From contig NZ_JBNARB010000007.1 in the NCBI RefSeq assembly GCF_049723235.1, positions 18,873 through 82,872 on the forward strand: 64,000 bases of DNA, in the 5' to 3' direction. Below, one piece after another: positions 24,780 through 33,357 of this stretch. The DNA comes from Thermovenabulum sp049723235 (GTDB taxonomy: Bacteria; Bacillota; Thermosediminibacteria; Thermosediminibacterales; Thermosediminibacteraceae). The position numbers and the translations under genes are program-made. The notes under the pieces were generated by a model. The model saw only the letters and a list, made by a program, of their open reading frames with translations, was not told the origin of the DNA and searched no databases. Position 1 is the stretch's first letter. The number at the start of each line of letters is the position of its first letter.

Positions 24780-25736
24780 GTGAAGGTAGGGGTCTTCTGG
24801 AGGAAGTTCAGGAATGTGGAGTTCCAAAAAAGGATATCCGACAACGTATTTGACGACGCCTATGATGAGGCTTACCATCATTATACTTTCATAAAGGAAA
24901 ACGGCTACGATGCGGTAATGATTGAATGGAAAAAAGATAATCCTAAGGAAACTTTGAAAAAGATAGAAGAGGAAAAGGTAGACCTGGTTTTCAACGCCTC
25001 ATCCTTAGAAGAAGTTGCTTTTCTGACCGCTTTTAATATTCCCTTCGTAGGTTCCGGCCTGGATCTGGTATCCCTGGACAAAGCTGCCAGAAAAAAAATA
25101 GTCGCCTATCACGAACTGCCAACACCAAAATTTTTTATTTCCAGCAGCCCCGACGATATACCTTCCCATAATTTAAAATTCCCCCTGTTTGTCAAACCTT
25201 TGAGGGGACGAAACAGCTCGGGCATCAGCGATGAAAACATTGTGGAAAACGAAGAAGGTTTAAAAAAGGTAATTGCAAAAATCACCGAAAAAATAGGCCA
25301 ACCCGCCCTTGTAGAAGAATACATTAAAGGAAGAGAAATCACCGTGGGAATCATAGGTTACGAAAACCTAACGGTTTTGCCTCTTTTAGAAATAAGTTAC
25401 AGCGGTGTAAAGACCAATACTTTTGAACATAAAATGTTCGATAAAGAGAAGATAACCTGCCCGGCACCGCTTCCTCCCGAAATCGAACAAAAAATAAAAA
25501 GCACCGCTCTTTCTATTTACAGGGTGCTCAACGCCAAGGATTACGGCAGGATAGATATGATCTTAAGCGAAGACGGCATACCGTACTTTTTGGAAATAAA
25601 CACCTTTGCGGGCCTCACCATGTCTACGGGGAAAACCCATCACGGATACATGGGTTATATGGCCAAAGCCTCAGGGTTATCCGGCAGAGAATTTTTTGGA
25701 GCCATCATTGAGAGTGCGAAAAAAAGGTATTTTTAA
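24780..25736 (+). CDS. ATP-grasp ligase related to D-alanine--D-alanine ligase
   Basis: 318 residues with the ATP-grasp fold: an FPLFVKPLRGRNSSGIS phosphate-binding loop near residue 137, LVEEYIKGREITVGI near 181, DYGRIDMI near 255 and the metal ligands in YFLEINTFAGLTM near 270. Canonical Ddl enzymes have a Pro-Gly in the last motif (NTxPGMT), here Phe-Ala-Gly, and the N-terminal HGxxGED motif of Ddl is missing, so it may join other substrates. The GTG start follows GGGGAGG. Its 3' end overlaps that of the convergent HAD gene by 32 bases. Confidence 0.75.
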   Translation: MKVGVFWRKFRNVEFQKRISDNVFDDAYDEAYHHYTFIKENGYDAVMIEWKKDNPKETLKKIEEEKVDLVFNASSLEEVAFLTAFNIPFVGSGLDLVSLDKAARKKIVAYHELPTPKFFISSSPDDIPSHNLKFPLFVKPLRGRNSSGISDENIVENEEGLKKVIAKITEKIGQPALVEEYIKGREITVGIIGYENLTVLPLLEISYSGVKTNTFEHKMFDKEKITCPAPLPPEIEQKIKSTALSIYRVLNAKDYGRIDMILSEDGIPYFLEINTFAGLTMSTGKTHHGYMGYMAKASGLSGREFFGAIIESAKKRYF

Positions 25737-26643
25737 AGTGGTTTTCTATAAAGTGGGCTACCCCTTCCTCGTTGTTCGACAGCGTCAGGGGCAGCCCCTT
25801 TCTTTTTAATTCTGAAGGTGCATTCCCCATAAGTACCCCCAGCCCGGCGTATTCCAGCATTAAAACATCATTGTAATTATCCCCAAAAGCTATTATTTCT
25901 TCCCTCTTTATGCCCAGGATATTAGAAAGCACTTTTAAACCTTTCGCTTTTGATACCTCTCCATCTATTATATCCATGGTATTTTTAACCGCTGACGTAA
26001 TGTACACGGATTTCCCAAAAATACAATCAAACTTTGCCCAGAGCCAGGATAGACGGGCTGGATCACCGGAAATTACCGCTTTTAAAGGTGGCCCCAGTGA
26101 ATCCCTCACTTTTTTATCTTTATAAATTCGGGAAAAATATATTTTTAATGTCTCTACGTCTTTTATATTTTCCACCGGAATAAGCACAAAATCCCTTAAA
26201 TAATTAATAACCCCCGATGGGGAAAGCCTCCGGGCAAAAGCGGAAAACCTCTTCAGTTGAGCCATTTGATAACTTCTTCCGTAAAATATTTTTTTATCTC
26301 TCAAAAAAACCTGAAGTTTAATTTCCGGATAACGGCTAACCTCATCGATTATTTTCATTAGTACTTCTTCCTCTAAACCTTTTTCGTAATAAATTTCCCC
26401 CGAATAAATATCCCTGATAAGCGCACCGTCGGAAGTAATAAGAGGAGCGTTAACGGAAATATTTTTGGCAATCCTTAAAGCACTATTGTAAAATCTCCCG
26501 GTGCATAAGGTCACGTATATTCCGCATTCCATGACCCTTTTTAGCGCTTCTTTTGTTTTTTTCGTAAGAATGTACCTGCTGTTTATCAATGTACCGTCCA
26601 CATCCAGAGCAATCAGCTTATACCTTTTCATAACCCAGTACAC
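25705..26643 (-). CDS. Cof-type HAD-superfamily phosphatase
   Basis: 312-residue soluble hydrolase of the Cof/YidA group. Motif I is ALDVDGTLI with the nucleophile Asp, motif II TSDGALI, and motif IV FGDNYNDVLMLEYAG; the C2-type cap lies between II and IV. Members dephosphorylate sugar phosphates, flavin or pyridoxal phosphate, so no substrate can be given. The GTG at 26643 gives an extra four residues over the ATG at 26631; the ribosome sites do not decide. It follows the DUF72 gene closely and may be the last gene of the pilus/degSU transcription unit. Confidence 0.82.
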   Translation of the reverse strand: MYWVMKRYKLIALDVDGTLINSRYILTKKTKEALKRVMECGIYVTLCTGRFYNSALRIAKNISVNAPLITSDGALIRDIYSGEIYYEKGLEEEVLMKIIDEVSRYPEIKLQVFLRDKKIFYGRSYQMAQLKRFSAFARRLSPSGVINYLRDFVLIPVENIKDVETLKIYFSRIYKDKKVRDSLGPPLKAVISGDPARLSWLWAKFDCIFGKSVYITSAVKNTMDIIDGEVSKAKGLKVLSNILGIKREEIIAFGDNYNDVLMLEYAGLGVLMGNAPSELKRKGLPLTLSNNEEGVAHFIENHFKNTFFSHSQ

Positions 26644-26652
26644 TCCCGGTAT

Positions 26653-27432
26653 TTAATCCGTAAAGTCGCTCAAAAGTTTTAAAAGCTGTTTGGCATTGAT
26701 AACCGCCTGAGCATTGAAATGGTTGTTCATCGCTACAAAAACCGTGTCGGTTTTTCTTTTTAACTCTTTAATCTTGGGCACCCATTCTTTCAATTCCTCT
26801 TCCGTATAAAGGTAATTGTACCTCTCATAAGCCTCCCGATTATTATACCAGTTTTCACTATTTCTTCCGTGAAACCTTACGTAACCGAATTTGCTGGTAG
26901 CCACTACAACGGGAGGAAGTAGACCTTTGATCCTGGGTTCATCCACACAGACGAAAGCCATATCTAATTCCCTCAAAAGTTTTAAGATATCCAGTGTTAA
27001 CCAATCTACCGTCCGAAATTCTACCGCCAGCGGAATTTCATTGAAAGCTTCCCTCAACCTTTTCAAAAAATCCCTGTTTTCGTCATTATTGTGAAAGCTG
27101 TAAGGGAACTGGGCTAAAACGCAGCCCAATCTTTTTTCTTCAATAACGGGCTTTATAGCTTTTTTATATTTTTCTAAGGTTTCGGGCGACAGATCCCGCT
27201 GATGAGTAATCCCTCCGAAGGCTTTTATGACAAAGATGAAGCTTTCAGGGGTTTTTCTGAGCATATGGTAAAACATATAGGGGGAAGGCATGGAGTAGTA
27301 GGTGGAATTAACCTCGGTGAAAGGAAACTCCCGGCTGTAATAAGAAAGCATATCCTTCTCCTTTATACCTTCGGGATAAAACTTCCCTATCCAATCTTTA
27401 TAAGCGTATCCGGAAGTTGCTATTTTTATCAA
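26653..27432 (-). CDS. DUF72 family protein
   Basis: TIM-barrel protein of about 259 residues with the family features IATSGYAYKDWIGKFYPEG at the N terminus, the FTEVNSTYYSMPSP motif near residue 38 and the YVRFHGRN motif near 190. It resembles xylose-isomerase-like barrels; the biochemical role is unknown. I choose the TTG at 27432, seven bases after a run of six G, over an upstream TTG at 27447 that lies inside that ribosome site. It starts 22 bases after degU. Confidence 0.8.
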   Translation of the reverse strand: MIKIATSGYAYKDWIGKFYPEGIKEKDMLSYYSREFPFTEVNSTYYSMPSPYMFYHMLRKTPESFIFVIKAFGGITHQRDLSPETLEKYKKAIKPVIEEKRLGCVLAQFPYSFHNNDENRDFLKRLREAFNEIPLAVEFRTVDWLTLDILKLLRELDMAFVCVDEPRIKGLLPPVVVATSKFGYVRFHGRNSENWYNNREAYERYNYLYTEEELKEWVPKIKELKRKTDTVFVAMNNHFNAQAVINAKQLLKLLSDFTD

Positions 27433-27454
27433 ATTTAAGCCCCCCAAATATTTT

Positions 27455-28117
27455 TTATATATCTATAATATTATGTTTTATACCCAGTAATACCGCCTGG
27501 GTACGGTCGTTTACTCCCATTTTTTGAAATATATTTGTAAGGTGATTTTTCACCGTTTTTTCACTTATAAAAAGTTTATCAGCTATTTCCTTATTGGAAA
27601 GCCCTTTGGCTAACTCCTGTAAGATTTCTATTTCCCTCGAGGTGAGATTGAAGGTAATTTTTTCGTCTTTTTGCGAGAGCTTGTTTATTTCTTCAAATAC
27701 CTTCGGCGTCATGGAAGGAGGGATTACCCCCTTGCCTGAAAAAACCTGCCTTATTGTTTTTATAAGTTCGTCAGGGGTTACATCCTTCAACAGATACCCG
27801 GAAACTCCGTATCGTATTAACTCCAGCAGGTAATCCACCTGCTCGTGAATGGTAAGGGCTATAATTTTTACCCCGGGATTTTCCTTTTTTATTTCCCTGG
27901 TTGCAACTATACCGTTAACATTGGGCATATTAATGTCCATCAATACCACATCGGGTTTTAATTTTTTTGCAAGTTCCACCGCTTCCTTACCGTCAGAAGC
28001 TTCTCCTAAAATTTCAATATCCGCTTCCAAGGACAATATTTTTGCAATCCCTTCCCTTACCAGAGCGTGGTCGTCGGCAATTATTACCTTTATTTTTTCT
28101 TTTTTTTCTTCCACCAT
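27455..28117 (-). CDS. degU: DegU-like response regulator
   Basis: 220-residue NarL/FixJ-type regulator. The receiver domain has the acidic pair IIADDH, the phosphorylated Asp-61 in VLMDINMP and the conserved Lys in YLLKDV; the C-terminal LuxR-type helix-turn-helix is SREIEILQELAKGLSNKEIA and onward. It follows its DegS-like kinase with a GGAGGG site. Because both genes sit at the downstream end of the Tad pilus gene string, it may control pilus or exported functions; that is inferred from position. Confidence 0.88.
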   Translation of the reverse strand: MVEEKKEKIKVIIADDHALVREGIAKILSLEADIEILGEASDGKEAVELAKKLKPDVVLMDINMPNVNGIVATREIKKENPGVKIIALTIHEQVDYLLELIRYGVSGYLLKDVTPDELIKTIRQVFSGKGVIPPSMTPKVFEEINKLSQKDEKITFNLTSREIEILQELAKGLSNKEIADKLFISEKTVKNHLTNIFQKMGVNDRTQAVLLGIKHNIIDI

Positions 28118-28134
28118 CTCATTCCCTCCGGTCT

Positions 28135-29274
28135 TTATTTCTTTTTTACCGGAATTGAAAAAATTACTTCCGTGCCTTTACCGATTACTGACCTGATTTC
28201 GAATTTACCGTTTAAAAGTTGGACCCTCTCCCTCATGCCCATTATTCCGAAGGCCGAGCCTTCTTTTTGGGTCAGTGCTTTTTCCACATCAAAACCACAT
28301 CCGTTATCTCTAACACTGCCGTTTATTTTTTCGCTCAAATACTCCAATTTTATAATTACTTCAGTAGCCTTAGCGTATTTTCTCACATTGTTTAAAGATT
28401 CCTGGATAATCCTGAAAACCGCAATGGCTATGGAAGAATCCAAATCGTATTCCCTGCCCATTACGATCATCTCTACGAATATTCCGTACTCCTTTTGGTA
28501 CTGCTCTATATACCTTTTTAAAGCGGGTAAAAGCCCCAGATCGTCCAAGGACATGGGTCTTAAATCGAATATTATTTTTCTTACGTCCGCAAGGCTTTTT
28601 CTCACGAGCTCTATTAATGCAAATAACTCCTCTTTTACCATCGACGGATTTACTTCCATCAGCTTTAAAATATACTCCGACCTCATAACTATATTGGCAA
28701 GGCTCTGCGCAGGGCCATCGTGAATATCCCTGGCTATCCTCCTTCTTTCCTCTTCCTGAGCGGAAATCACCGAAAGACCCAGGGCTTGAAATTGCTGCAG
28801 TTCCCCGATTTTATCGCTCAATGCGGAAAGTTCGTTGTTTAAAATCTTTATTACCATGTTTATATTTATCATCAATTCTTCGGAACGCTTTATTGTCCTT
28901 TCCACATTTTTTATATACCTCTCCAAATGATCCCTGGTATTTCTCAAAAGTTTTTCCTTTTCCCTCTTGTTGATTAGTTCTATTTGCTTTGAATGGGCTA
29001 CTTCGTAGGCATTTTTTATATCCTCTTCCTTGAAAAATTTAAAGTTTCTGCTTACCTCCATTAATTTCATTCTCGCTTTAATATATTCTTTTTCCAGCTG
29101 ATCCACTTCTTCGATTGTAATTTTTATCTCATCTTTAACCTGTTCTAATTCTTTTTTTGCCCTTTCGTACTCCTGTCTTGCGTTCTCGCTTAAATTATAA
29201 ATTTCTTCTTTGCTGTTTTCCACTACCTGCTTTACCTTCTGGATTATGGAATCAAGATAGGACAGTTCTATCAA
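28135..29274 (-). CDS. degS: DegS-like cytoplasmic sensor histidine kinase
   Basis: 379 residues without membrane spans. The first 170 residues are a long coiled-coil sensor region, as in Bacillus DegS. The HisKA_3 motif AQEEERRRIARDIHDGPAQS puts the phosphorylated His at residue 185, and the ATPase domain shows IIQESLNNVRKYAKAT (N box), RDNGCGFD (G1) and GIMGMRERV (G2). The DGPAQ box is close to that of DegS. It partners with the DegU-like regulator 17 bases downstream, and follows the HAMP protein by three bases, which could feed it a membrane signal. Confidence 0.9.
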   Translation of the reverse strand: MIELSYLDSIIQKVKQVVENSKEEIYNLSENARQEYERAKKELEQVKDEIKITIEEVDQLEKEYIKARMKLMEVSRNFKFFKEEDIKNAYEVAHSKQIELINKREKEKLLRNTRDHLERYIKNVERTIKRSEELMININMVIKILNNELSALSDKIGELQQFQALGLSVISAQEEERRRIARDIHDGPAQSLANIVMRSEYILKLMEVNPSMVKEELFALIELVRKSLADVRKIIFDLRPMSLDDLGLLPALKRYIEQYQKEYGIFVEMIVMGREYDLDSSIAIAVFRIIQESLNNVRKYAKATEVIIKLEYLSEKINGSVRDNGCGFDVEKALTQKEGSAFGIMGMRERVQLLNGKFEIRSVIGKGTEVIFSIPVKKK

Positions 29275-29277
29275 CTT

Positions 29278-29841
29278 TTATCCCCCTGCTTCTTTTTTCT
29301 CTTTTGCCCTGAACTGATGGACAAGGGATTTCACCTGTAAACTCATCCTGTTAATCTTTTTTGCATTGCTTATTACTTCCTTCATGGCCTCAGCCCTTTT
29401 ACCTTCATTTTCAGTATTTTTTATAATATTTAACCGGCTGAGTAAACCTTGGGATAAATATTCTATCTCGTTCCCGGTATGTTCCATATATTTTAAAAAT
29501 CTTTCTAAGTAATCCACAAAATTATCTAAAGGATAAAAAAAGTGGGAAAAGTTCTTGGGAAGATTTTTTGTAAACCTTTTTGATAAATCTCCTCCCGACA
29601 ATTCATTGGCAGTTTCTAAAACCTTATTCAAAGGAGCTATAATCGTTCTTTTAATATAAATATAATACAAAAAAAGGTCAAATGCTATAATAATTAGAAA
29701 AAGAGCTGCGCCGTAATAAACAAGGTGAATTATTGAAAATTTAAGAAAAAAAGCCCCGTACAAAAAATATGCACCGAATATTATGATATTAATAATATTC
29801 ACAAATATATAAAAAAGTATATTTTTCCACATTTCTTCCAC
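29278..29841 (-). CDS. Two-span membrane protein with HAMP linker
   Basis: 187 residues. Two hydrophobic spans (about residues 8-30 and 38-62) with a very short outside loop are followed by a HAMP-like helix pair (APLNKVLETANELSGGDLSKRF) and a C-terminal coiled region. There is no kinase or output domain. It lies directly upstream of degS with a gap of a few bases, so it may be a separate membrane input subunit for the soluble kinase. This is inference; the protein is not otherwise recognised. Confidence 0.6.
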   Translation of the reverse strand: MEEMWKNILFYIFVNIINIIIFGAYFLYGAFFLKFSIIHLVYYGAALFLIIIAFDLFLYYIYIKRTIIAPLNKVLETANELSGGDLSKRFTKNLPKNFSHFFYPLDNFVDYLERFLKYMEHTGNEIEYLSQGLLSRLNIIKNTENEGKRAEAMKEVISNAKKINRMSLQVKSLVHQFRAKEKKEAGG

Positions 29842-29846
29842 CCCTT

Positions 29847-30191
29847 TTAATCTTCAATAAAAATCAGCCTGTCTCCTTCTTTTACCGATCCTTTTCTAAT
29901 CACACCCCCGGGTAATTCTAAAACTTTTATTGCTTTATAAACCACCGGCGAAATACGAAAGGGTTTAATTTCCATCGCTTTTATAACATAATCCTTTTTA
30001 TCCAAAAAAACCGCGCCGATGGGAAAGCGCATAAAAAATGTATGGATAAAATTACACGGAATTATAAGTAAACCCTCTCCCTCCGAAAAGCTTCTTTCTC
30101 CCATTAATCCTCTGAACCTTTTAAAAAAGGTATTTGCTATTCTTAGATTTTTTACCAAAACTTCATCGTTATTATAATTTACTACACGCAT
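29847..30191 (-). CDS. DUF192 family protein
   Basis: 114-residue protein of the DUF192 beta-barrel family. Family motifs are seen: FFKRFRGLMGERSFSEGEGLLI early on, CNFIHTFFMRFPIGAVFLD in the middle and a VLELPGGVI segment near the end. Unlike many relatives it has no signal peptide, so it should be cytoplasmic. DUF192 genes are found in some Tad pilus clusters, but no function is known. It lies 12 bases after tadC. Confidence 0.8.
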   Translation of the reverse strand: MRVVNYNNDEVLVKNLRIANTFFKRFRGLMGERSFSEGEGLLIIPCNFIHTFFMRFPIGAVFLDKKDYVIKAMEIKPFRISPVVYKAIKVLELPGGVIRKGSVKEGDRLIFIED

Positions 30192-30203
30192 TACAATCTC
30201 CCC

Positions 30204-31046
30204 TTAGTTCATAAAAGCCTTCATTATATGGAATACTGCCGGTGCAAGAAGGACGATAAATATTGCCGGGAAAATAAAAAGAATAATAGGGATAAGCATT
30301 TTAACCGGAGCTTTCATCGCCATTTCTTCTACTTTTTGCCTTCTTTTTGCCCTTATTTCCCTTGATTGAAGTCTGAGCACATTTCCGATGCTTATTCCGA
30401 GCTGTTCTGCCATAATCAGGGAACCCACAAAATTTGATAATTCATCTACAGAAAGCCTATCTGCCATATTCCTTAAAGCCTCCTTTCGAGGCCTTCCCAT
30501 CCTTACTTCATTTAGCACCCCCGAAAATTCCTTTGAAAGCACCCCTTTTGTTTTTTCCACCACCTTGGCCAGAGCACCGTCAAATCCAAGCCCCGCTTCT
30601 ACACAAACCGTCAGAAGATCCAGAACTTCCGGAAGGCTTTTTTCTATATCCTCTTTTACCTTTCTCTTTTTCATATCAAGTATCATATCCGGCACAAAAT
30701 ACCCTATCATTCCTCCGGATACTGTAAAAAATAAAACTTTATAATCCACCGCCCCTAAGGTTTTAAAAAATATATAAAAAAGCAATGATGCCAGTGCAGA
30801 AAAAATGATTTTTTGCAACCCCTGTTTATTAAAAATGCCGGAAATCTTTGCCGCCATCGGTTCAACTATTCTTTTAAAAAGGGGCAGGGAAAGTTCCGCC
30901 TGTCTTAAATTTACTTCCCCTTTTTCGGCAGCCATTTGATATAACCTTTTTTGTATGTAAATCTGCGGTTCGTAAAATTTTCTGGCAAATTCAATCGCTA
31001 ATAACTGAATGAATAAAAACACGGTCATCGAAATAAATAATAACAT
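30204..31046 (-). CDS. tadC: Tad pilus inner-membrane platform protein TadC
   Basis: Type II/IV secretion F-domain protein of 280 residues, with spans near the N terminus, two in the middle and one at the C terminus. The cytoplasmic F domain runs from about residue 110 (LPEVLDLLTVCVEAGLGFDGALAKV), with GNVLRLQSREIRAKRRQKVEE before the last span. With TadB it forms the membrane platform on which the CpaF ATPase drives pilin assembly. It follows tadB by 12 bases. Confidence 0.88.
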   Translation of the reverse strand: MLLFISMTVFLFIQLLAIEFARKFYEPQIYIQKRLYQMAAEKGEVNLRQAELSLPLFKRIVEPMAAKISGIFNKQGLQKIIFSALASLLFYIFFKTLGAVDYKVLFFTVSGGMIGYFVPDMILDMKKRKVKEDIEKSLPEVLDLLTVCVEAGLGFDGALAKVVEKTKGVLSKEFSGVLNEVRMGRPRKEALRNMADRLSVDELSNFVGSLIMAEQLGISIGNVLRLQSREIRAKRRQKVEEMAMKAPVKMLIPIILFIFPAIFIVLLAPAVFHIMKAFMN

Positions 31047-31058
31047 AGTAACCCCACC

Positions 31059-32012
31059 TCAGTATTTAATATCCACTATCTTTCTTATAATCATAAAACC
31101 TGTTATTTCACCCAGAAATGCAATTAAAACAAGGATTCTCCCCAGAGGATTTATAAAAAGCTCTTTTAAATATTCGGGATTTACCGCCAATATAAAAAAG
31201 GTCAGAAACACGGGCAAAAGTCCAATTATCAGCCCGGAAATTCTCCCCTGGGCCGTCAGAGTCTTCACCTCTCTTTTAATTCTAATTCTATCCCGGATAA
31301 CCGTTGAAATATTGTCCAGTACCTCAGCTAAGTTTCCCCCCACCTGTCTTTGGATTAAGACCGCGGTAATGACCAGGTCTAAATCTTCACTTTTTACCCT
31401 TTTTGAAAGATTTTTCAGCGCATCTTCGGTAGAAGCACCAAAATTTATCTCTTTTAAAGCCCTGAAAAATTCCCTTGATAAAGGCCCCTTTAGCTCCTTT
31501 TGAACAAAATCCATGCTCTGTAAAAAGCTGAATCCCGATTTTAACGCCCCGGACATAATGGTAAGGGCATCGATAATAGAAGAATTTATTTTTTGCAGCC
31601 TTTTTTGTCTTGCGGATTCCAGCAAAAGGAAAGGTAAAAAAGATACAAGAATAGAAATAAGAATGGAAATCATCGTATTGACGGTGATCGCAAAGACAAA
31701 TATAAAAGAAAATACAAAGGAAAAGAAAACAATGCTGATAAATTCCTCGCCTTTTAATAATACATCCGCCTCTTCTAATTTGCTGTCCACAAACTTACCC
31801 AGGGATTTCGCAAAGGAAAAATTGCCCCCCCACTTTATCATGTTTTTTAGTACGCCTTTAAAATCGGTTTTCCTTTTAATATCCGGTTTTTTATTCCCCG
31901 CTCTCAGCCTGATTAAAAAACTTTCTTCTTTTACCCTCATCTTTTCATAAACGTAAAACACCATCAAAAAAACGACGAGAAAGTTTAGCAGTGGAAGGAT
32001 TTGAAGTATCAT
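31059..32012 (-). CDS. tadB: Tad pilus inner-membrane platform protein TadB
   Basis: 317-residue partner of TadC, with an N-terminal span, two central spans (about 90-130), the F domain (IIDALTIMSGALKSGFSFLQSMDFV) and the RIRIKREVKTLTAQGRISG linker before the last two spans. Its ATG lies inside the 3' end of cpaF, overlapping by 68 bases, an unusually long overlap that suggests tight translational coupling. Confidence 0.88.
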   Translation of the reverse strand: MILQILPLLNFLVVFLMVFYVYEKMRVKEESFLIRLRAGNKKPDIKRKTDFKGVLKNMIKWGGNFSFAKSLGKFVDSKLEEADVLLKGEEFISIVFFSFVFSFIFVFAITVNTMISILISILVSFLPFLLLESARQKRLQKINSSIIDALTIMSGALKSGFSFLQSMDFVQKELKGPLSREFFRALKEINFGASTEDALKNLSKRVKSEDLDLVITAVLIQRQVGGNLAEVLDNISTVIRDRIRIKREVKTLTAQGRISGLIIGLLPVFLTFFILAVNPEYLKELFINPLGRILVLIAFLGEITGFMIIRKIVDIKY

Positions 32013-33351
32013 TTTTTACCTCCTCGCTGTAATCCGGATTAAATATTGTCAGGGGAAGTTTTATGCCGTATGCCTCGAACCTATCCATGAATCTGGGGAG
32101 TACTCCGCTGGATTTAAAATATCCCTGCACCTTGCCATTTTGGTCAACCCCGGTTTGCACAAAAGTAAAGATATCCTGAAGCACAATTACATCGCCTTCC
32201 AGCCCCTGAACCTCGGTAATGCTTACTATCTTTCTCGTGCCATCCTTTAACCTGCTCTGGTGAATTATAAGGTCAACAGCCGAAGCAATCTGCTCTCTTA
32301 TTGCCCTTACAGGAAGGTCAACGCCGGCCATTAAAACCATTGTTTCCAATCGGGAAAGCATATCTCTTGGAGAATTCGCGTGACCAGTGGTTAAAGATCC
32401 GTCGTGCCCGGTATTCATTGCCTGTAACATATCCAGGGCTTCTCCACCCCTTACCTCTCCTACCACAATTCTGTCCGGCCTCATCCTGAGAGCGTTTCTT
32501 ACAAGGTCCCTGATGGTGATGGCGCCCTTTCCTTCGATGTTGGGCGGACGGCTCTCCAGTGTGATCACATGGGGCTGCTGCAGTTGCAGTTCAGCAGCGT
32601 CTTCTATTGTGATAATCCTTTCATTTTCCGGAATAAAAGAAGAAAGGACGTTTAAGGTGGTAGTTTTACCGCTTCCCGTTCCGCCGCTTACCAGGATATT
32701 CAGCCTCGCTTTTACGCAGGCTTCTAAAAATACCGCCATATTTTGTGTCAAAGTCCCGAATTTAATCAAATCCTGAATGGTGTAGGGTTTTTGAGAAAAT
32801 TTTCTTATCGTAATTACAGGCCCTATTAGCGAAAGGGGAGGTATGATGGCATTCACGCGGGAACCGTCGGGTAATCTCGCATCCACCATGGGCATGCTTT
32901 CATCAATTCGCCTGCCGATGGGCGCTACTATTCTCTCTATTATGTTCATAACGTGTTCTTCGTCGCGGAAAGCTACATCCGTTAATTCGATTTTCCCCTT
33001 TCTTTCCACATATACCTTTTTTGGCCCGTTCACCATAATTTCGCTAACTTCCGGATCTTCTATAAGTGGGGTTATGGGTCCAAACCCTATTATCTCATTG
33101 ATCATTTCCTGGGCAATTTTTTGTCTCTCACCTTTTGTTACATATTCCCCTTCTTTTGCTAAAAAGTCTTCGGTATATTCTTCAATTTTCGCTTTTAGCA
33201 ATTCCTTGCCTTCGTCCCCCACGTTAAGGTTTTTTAATTCCTCTACCAGTTTTCTGTGGAGCCTTGATTTAAGCTCATTCAACCTTTTTATGTCTTCTTC
33301 CTTTATATTCTTTTGTATCTTAGCACCTTCAAGTTTTTCTAACAGGGACAT
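31945..33351 (-). CDS. cpaF: Tad pilus assembly ATPase CpaF/TadA
   Basis: Hexameric secretion ATPase of the VirB11 branch, 468 residues, on the cytoplasmic face of the membrane. Walker A is VSGGTGSGKTTTLN near residue 226, with the Asp box, Walker B (RPDRIVVGEVRGGEALDML) and His-box region (MNTGHDGSLTTGHANS) all intact. An N-terminal helical domain precedes it, containing IGFGPITPLIEDPEVSEIMV. It powers assembly of Flp pilin by TadB/TadC. No retraction ATPase is seen, which is normal for Tad systems. Confidence 0.93.
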   Translation of the reverse strand: MSLLEKLEGAKIQKNIKEEDIKRLNELKSRLHRKLVEELKNLNVGDEGKELLKAKIEEYTEDFLAKEGEYVTKGERQKIAQEMINEIIGFGPITPLIEDPEVSEIMVNGPKKVYVERKGKIELTDVAFRDEEHVMNIIERIVAPIGRRIDESMPMVDARLPDGSRVNAIIPPLSLIGPVITIRKFSQKPYTIQDLIKFGTLTQNMAVFLEACVKARLNILVSGGTGSGKTTTLNVLSSFIPENERIITIEDAAELQLQQPHVITLESRPPNIEGKGAITIRDLVRNALRMRPDRIVVGEVRGGEALDMLQAMNTGHDGSLTTGHANSPRDMLSRLETMVLMAGVDLPVRAIREQIASAVDLIIHQSRLKDGTRKIVSITEVQGLEGDVIVLQDIFTFVQTGVDQNGKVQGYFKSSGVLPRFMDRFEAYGIKLPLTIFNPDYSEEVKNDTSNPSTAKLSRRFFDGVLRL

Positions 33352-33357
33352 TTTTTA

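Noticed and set aside
28067..28723. 218-codon plus-strand frame opposite degS and degU
   Set aside because: Both opposite genes are unmistakable DegS and DegU; the plus-strand translation is low-complexity and Ser/Leu-rich, typical of a shadow.
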